The position numbers were made by a program, and so were the translations under genes. The notes under the pieces are model-generated. The model had not been told where the DNA came from and did no database searches. It saw only the letters and a list, made by a program, of their open reading frames with translations. DNA of 64,000 nt from CBDBND01 sp965262665 (lineage in GTDB: Bacteria; Pseudomonadota; Alphaproteobacteria; Rhodospirillales; Rhodospirillaceae): assembly GCA_965262665.1 (NCBI GenBank), contig CBDHFR010000004.1, forward strand, positions 1,178,001 through 1,242,000. Direction: 5' to 3'. This document shows positions 61,792 through 64,000 of the stretch, piece by piece. Position 1 is the first letter of the stretch. Each line of letters starts with the position of its first letter.

Positions 61792-61920
61792 TTGCGTATA
61801 AATTCTATACGCAATTAAAACACATATAAACGCAACAATCAAGCCTATGCGCAAGAATTATTGCGTATAGAATTTATTGCGTATAGACGAGAATCATTGC
61901 GCATAGGTCTCTATGCGCAA
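61792..61920. promoter_or_regulatory. operator array upstream of the Fic-like gene
   Basis: At least seven half-sites of TTGCGYATAG or its complement: 61792-61800, 61805-61814 (inverted, 5-bp spacer), 61845-61854, 61861-61870, 61877-61886, 61897-61906 and 61911-61920 (inverted, GTCT spacer). Two pairs are palindromic. They begin 15 bp upstream of the ATG. A repressor with a winged helix, possibly the Fic-like protein itself, is the obvious candidate. Confidence 0.8.
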
Positions 61921-62240
61921 GAACAGCGGGATCGACGCGATGCTCAAGCGGCCATTCCTCCCGTATCCCTCGAAAACAGGGGATAAGTCGCGACCGCATA
62001 TTGACAGCGCGCACCGCCAAGCATAGCTATAGATAGCGCATCCGTAACCGTCGCCGGGCATATGTTGTGTGCCGGACTGGCGGGAAGCGGACCACCTGTG
62101 GTCGGTCATGGACCGATGACCGGGTGGGCGGGGTGCCGACGGATGTGTCGTCTCTGACGCCTTCCCAGGTCCCGTGAAGCAACAGCAGTTCAAGAGGCAG
62201 GGCGAGGCATTCCGACGTCGTCCGCCAAAGAGACCCTCTA
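61921..62240 (+). other. structured leader upstream of the reverse transcriptase gene
   Basis: 320 bp without a credible protein gene. It contains GACCAC-CT-GTGGTC (62090-62103) and a 7-bp stem hairpin CGGTCAT...ATGACCG (62103-62122) in tandem. Retron- and DRT-type systems can encode a noncoding RNA at this position, so it is a candidate, but no msr/msd layout was identified. Confidence 0.4.
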
Positions 62241-63260
62241 ATGGAGAAGTTATTTACAGAGGCAACGAAACGGCATTTTCTTCGTCACGCATGGTACCGC
62301 ATTCGCGCTAACGGTGTTCGCTCACCGCAGCAAGAAACCCGCGATGCCGTTGATGAATTTGAAAGGGATGCCGAAGGCCATATCGCCCGGATTCAACGAC
62401 GGTTGCGGATCGGCACCTTCTCCTTTGATCCTCAAATCGGCATTCCGAAGAAGAAACGAAGCGGCGAGAAGCGGGGCGTCGTTACCGCTCCTATCCACAA
62501 TCGTATTGTGGAGCGTGCCTGGTTGAACTGCCTGCAAGAGCACGTGCCCCTTGTCCGCGATATTATTCAGACACCGACAAGCGTCGGCGGGGTGCCTGAT
62601 CGGAGCGTGCCGCACGCGCTGGCTCTCATCCGCAACGCGATGAATGATGGGAAGGAGCGCTTCGTTCGCGCCGATATTTCCGGTTTCTTTGATGGCATCC
62701 CACGTCACGATGTCATCAAGGCCTTAGGAGAACATATCGCAGACGACAGTTTCCTGGAGGTGCTGGAGGCGGCGACCGAAGTTACCCTAGCAAATGAAAA
62801 AGCGCTCGGTGATGACCGAAAGCTATTTCCGACCGATGAAGAAGGTGTCGCTCAGGGCTCTCCGCTTTCCGCCTTGTTCGGCAATATCCTGCTCCACGAT
62901 TTTGACAAGCAGTTCAACGACCGGGGGATTGTCTGCGTCCGCTTTATTGATGACTTCATCATTTTGGGCGAACAGGCGAGAAAGGTGAGGAAAACATTCG
63001 AGAATGCGAAAGCACATCTGGAAGGCCTCGGCTTGAAATCTCACGATCCGTACGATCCCAAGACTTCACCGGATAAGGCGCAGCATGGTTGTGTCGATGA
63101 CGGCTTTATCTTTTTGGGCTACGACATACGGCCCGGCCTCATGCAGCCATCCAAAGAGGCTCGAAAGAAATTCCTGCTCACCCTGGACAATCATATTGGG
63201 CGCGGCTGGGACGGAATTGAGGACGTACTGAGCGCCCAGGATACCCACCGGGTCAACGAT
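62241..63260 (+). CDS. reverse transcriptase (RVT_1), C-terminus lost to IS fragment
   Basis: About 340 native residues. Palm-domain motifs: FVRADISGFFDGIPRHDV with catalytic D145, VAQGSPLSALFGNILLHDFD, and CVRFIDDFIILGEQ with D237-D238 in an FIDDF rather than YADD box, then FIFLGYDIRPG. A conserved fingers segment reads PIHNRIVERAWLN. The fold fits defence-associated/retron-like RTs or group II-like enzymes; I cannot decide. From about 63262 the frame runs antisense through an IS630 fragment to a stop at 63389, so the native C-terminus is missing. Confidence 0.8.
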
Positions 63261-63261
63261 G

Positions 63262-63400
63262 AGGTGAAGGCGTCGATGGCGTCGGCAATGGCGTCCCACA
63301 GGTCGTCGACGGTTCTGGCGGCGGCCTTTCTCAGGAGCGCCTTGAGTTTGGAGAAGGCCATCTCGATCGGGTTGCAGTCGGGACTGTAGGGCGGCAGATA
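63262..63400 (-). mobile_element. fragment of IS630-type transposase gene (C-terminal part)
   Basis: On the minus strand it reads YLPPYSPDCNPIEMAFSKLK, then AARTVDDLWDAIADAIDAFT, the usual IS630 transposase C-terminus with the DDE Glu. Sequence differs from copies 1-3. It joins the RT gene on one side and an IS21 fragment on the other. Confidence 0.78.
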
Positions 63401-63591
63401 TCGCGCGATATCCCAAACCGTCTTGCTGCTTCTCGCTGGCTCAGCTCTTCCGCATGGCACGCCAGTCGCACGGTTAGATAAAGGTCCACCAAGTACATCC
63501 TCCCACCTTCCATCCCCAAAAGGATCGAAGGCTACAGGTGGCAGACTTTTGCGCCGCCCGCGGCCGGGACATTCCCGCCGCTCCCGTGGAC
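63400..63591 (-). mobile_element. IS21-family left-end fragment with istA 5' portion
   Basis: Nearly identical, in opposite orientation, to the left end of the IS21 remnant at 31988-32180. ATG 63519 starts the IstA N-terminus ending at ARRFGISRD, where it joins the IS630 fragment by CGCGAT microhomology. Its outer end is cut at 63591 by IS630 copy 3, inserted at a TA. Confidence 0.85.
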
Positions 63592-64000
63592 TAGAGCGTT
63601 TCCGAGGTTGAATGAATCAAAGTTTTGTTGTCGTGGTCTTGGCGGACTGATTCGATAGCCGCTTTGGCGGGGGCATCGTGGCTGTATCGGAAGACCTGCG
63701 TATTCGTTTGGCGAGGAAAGTGGCGTCGGGCATGTCGCGCCGTCAGGCGGCGGCCCTTTTTGAGGTGAGCGCAAGCTCGGCGGTGCGGGATGGCGGGCGA
63801 TATGAAGACGAGGGGACTGTCGCGGTCAAGCCACGGCCGTCGCGCCAGCGCCGTCTTGATCCTTACGGCGAGGATATCCTGCGCTGGATTAAGGAGACGC
63901 CAGACCCGACACTGCAAGAGCTGTCTGAGCGTCTGGACGAAGTTCACCAAGTGATTGCGCCGACTTCGACGATTAATGACTGGTTCCGCGCGCGCAAGAT
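63592..64000 (+). mobile_element. IS630-family element, copy 3 (continues beyond window)
   Basis: Left end at TA 63592-63593 inside the IS21 fragment. The first 400 bp match copy 2 almost exactly, more closely than copy 1. It is in the same orientation as copy 2, so the two bracket the 56-63.6 kb island as direct repeats. Confidence 0.9.
63678..64000 (+). CDS. IS630 transposase, partial at window edge
   Basis: GTG 63678 start. Visible: MAVSEDLRIRLARKVASG, LFEVSASSAVRDGGRYED, LDPYGEDILRWIKETPDP and STINDWFRARK. No frameshift in the visible part, in contrast to copy 1. Catalytic residues lie beyond the window, so activity is unknown. Confidence 0.88.
   Translation, partial: MAVSEDLRIRLARKVASGMSRRQAAALFEVSASSAVRDGGRYEDEGTVAVKPRPSRQRRLDPYGEDILRWIKETPDPTLQELSERLDEVHQVIAPTSTINDWFRARK

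Noticed and set aside
7613..63600. Repeated IS630 5' ends as a CRISPR or other regularly spaced array
   Set aside because: There are three widely separated, long, transposase-coding copies; no short regular repeats with spacers were seen anywhere in the window.

Overview
The window is a chromosomal segment of an alphaproteobacterium. The core gene orders are those typical of Rhodospirillales-like alphaproteobacteria: ribD-ribE-ribB with nrdR and glyA; rpoZ-rsh-DUF2062-pdxJ-acpS-lepB-rnc-era-recO; smpB-dapA next to a lytic transglycosylase; and ftsB followed by pdhA-pdhB-pdhC-lpdA-lipA-ratA facing pgpA-cinA. No rRNA, tRNA or CRISPR array was recognised. The species cannot be named from the sequence alone.

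Layout. 0-5 kb: riboflavin genes, nrdR, glyA and rpiB, all on the minus strand. 5-14 kb: a penicillin-acylase-family hydrolase, then a decayed IS630 copy abutting the 3' part of motB, an arginyl/leucyl-tRNA-protein transferase, two tandem secreted VOC proteins, a PAS protein, and a GFA-family gene split by an IS30 remnant and a complete IS5 element. 14-31 kb: a long conserved minus-strand housekeeping block (parC to rpoZ, folK), then NYN, UDG, glutathione peroxidase, methyltransferase, a YedY-like oxidoreductase, smpB and dapA. 32-39 kb: an IS21 remnant with a 7-bp target duplication, lytic transglycosylase, bactofilin and M23 peptidase, and a 2.1-kb IS1595-family transposon with passenger genes. 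39-48 kb: pgpA, cinA, ratA and the pyruvate dehydrogenase/lipoate operon. 48-56 kb: an accessory metabolic region (hydrolases, alcohol-dehydrogenase-like protein, Rieske oxygenase, MFS transporter, formylglycine-generating-enzyme-like protein) in which several genes are frameshifted. 56-64 kb: an integrase-associated island with a Fic-like/AbiJ-like/HNH operon, a reverse transcriptase and nested IS fragments, lying between two same-orientation IS630 copies.

How it works together. The housekeeping blocks encode cofactor synthesis (riboflavin, PLP, folate, lipoate), one-carbon metabolism, RNA processing, stringent response, signal peptidase, envelope morphogenesis and entry into the TCA cycle, and are almost all intact. 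IS insertions and indels concentrate in the accessory blocks, so I infer a genome undergoing IS-driven rearrangement and gene decay there. Assembly indels remain an alternative for single-base frameshifts.

The most novel-looking items are: (i) a 446-bp element with 23-bp perfect inverted repeats and an 8-bp target duplication that carries only a membrane-protein gene and shares terminal features with the IS1595-family transposon; (ii) that 2.1-kb transposon with its small passenger genes; (iii) a Fic-like/AbiJ-like/HNH operon preceded by at least seven copies of a TTGCGYATAG-type half-site.
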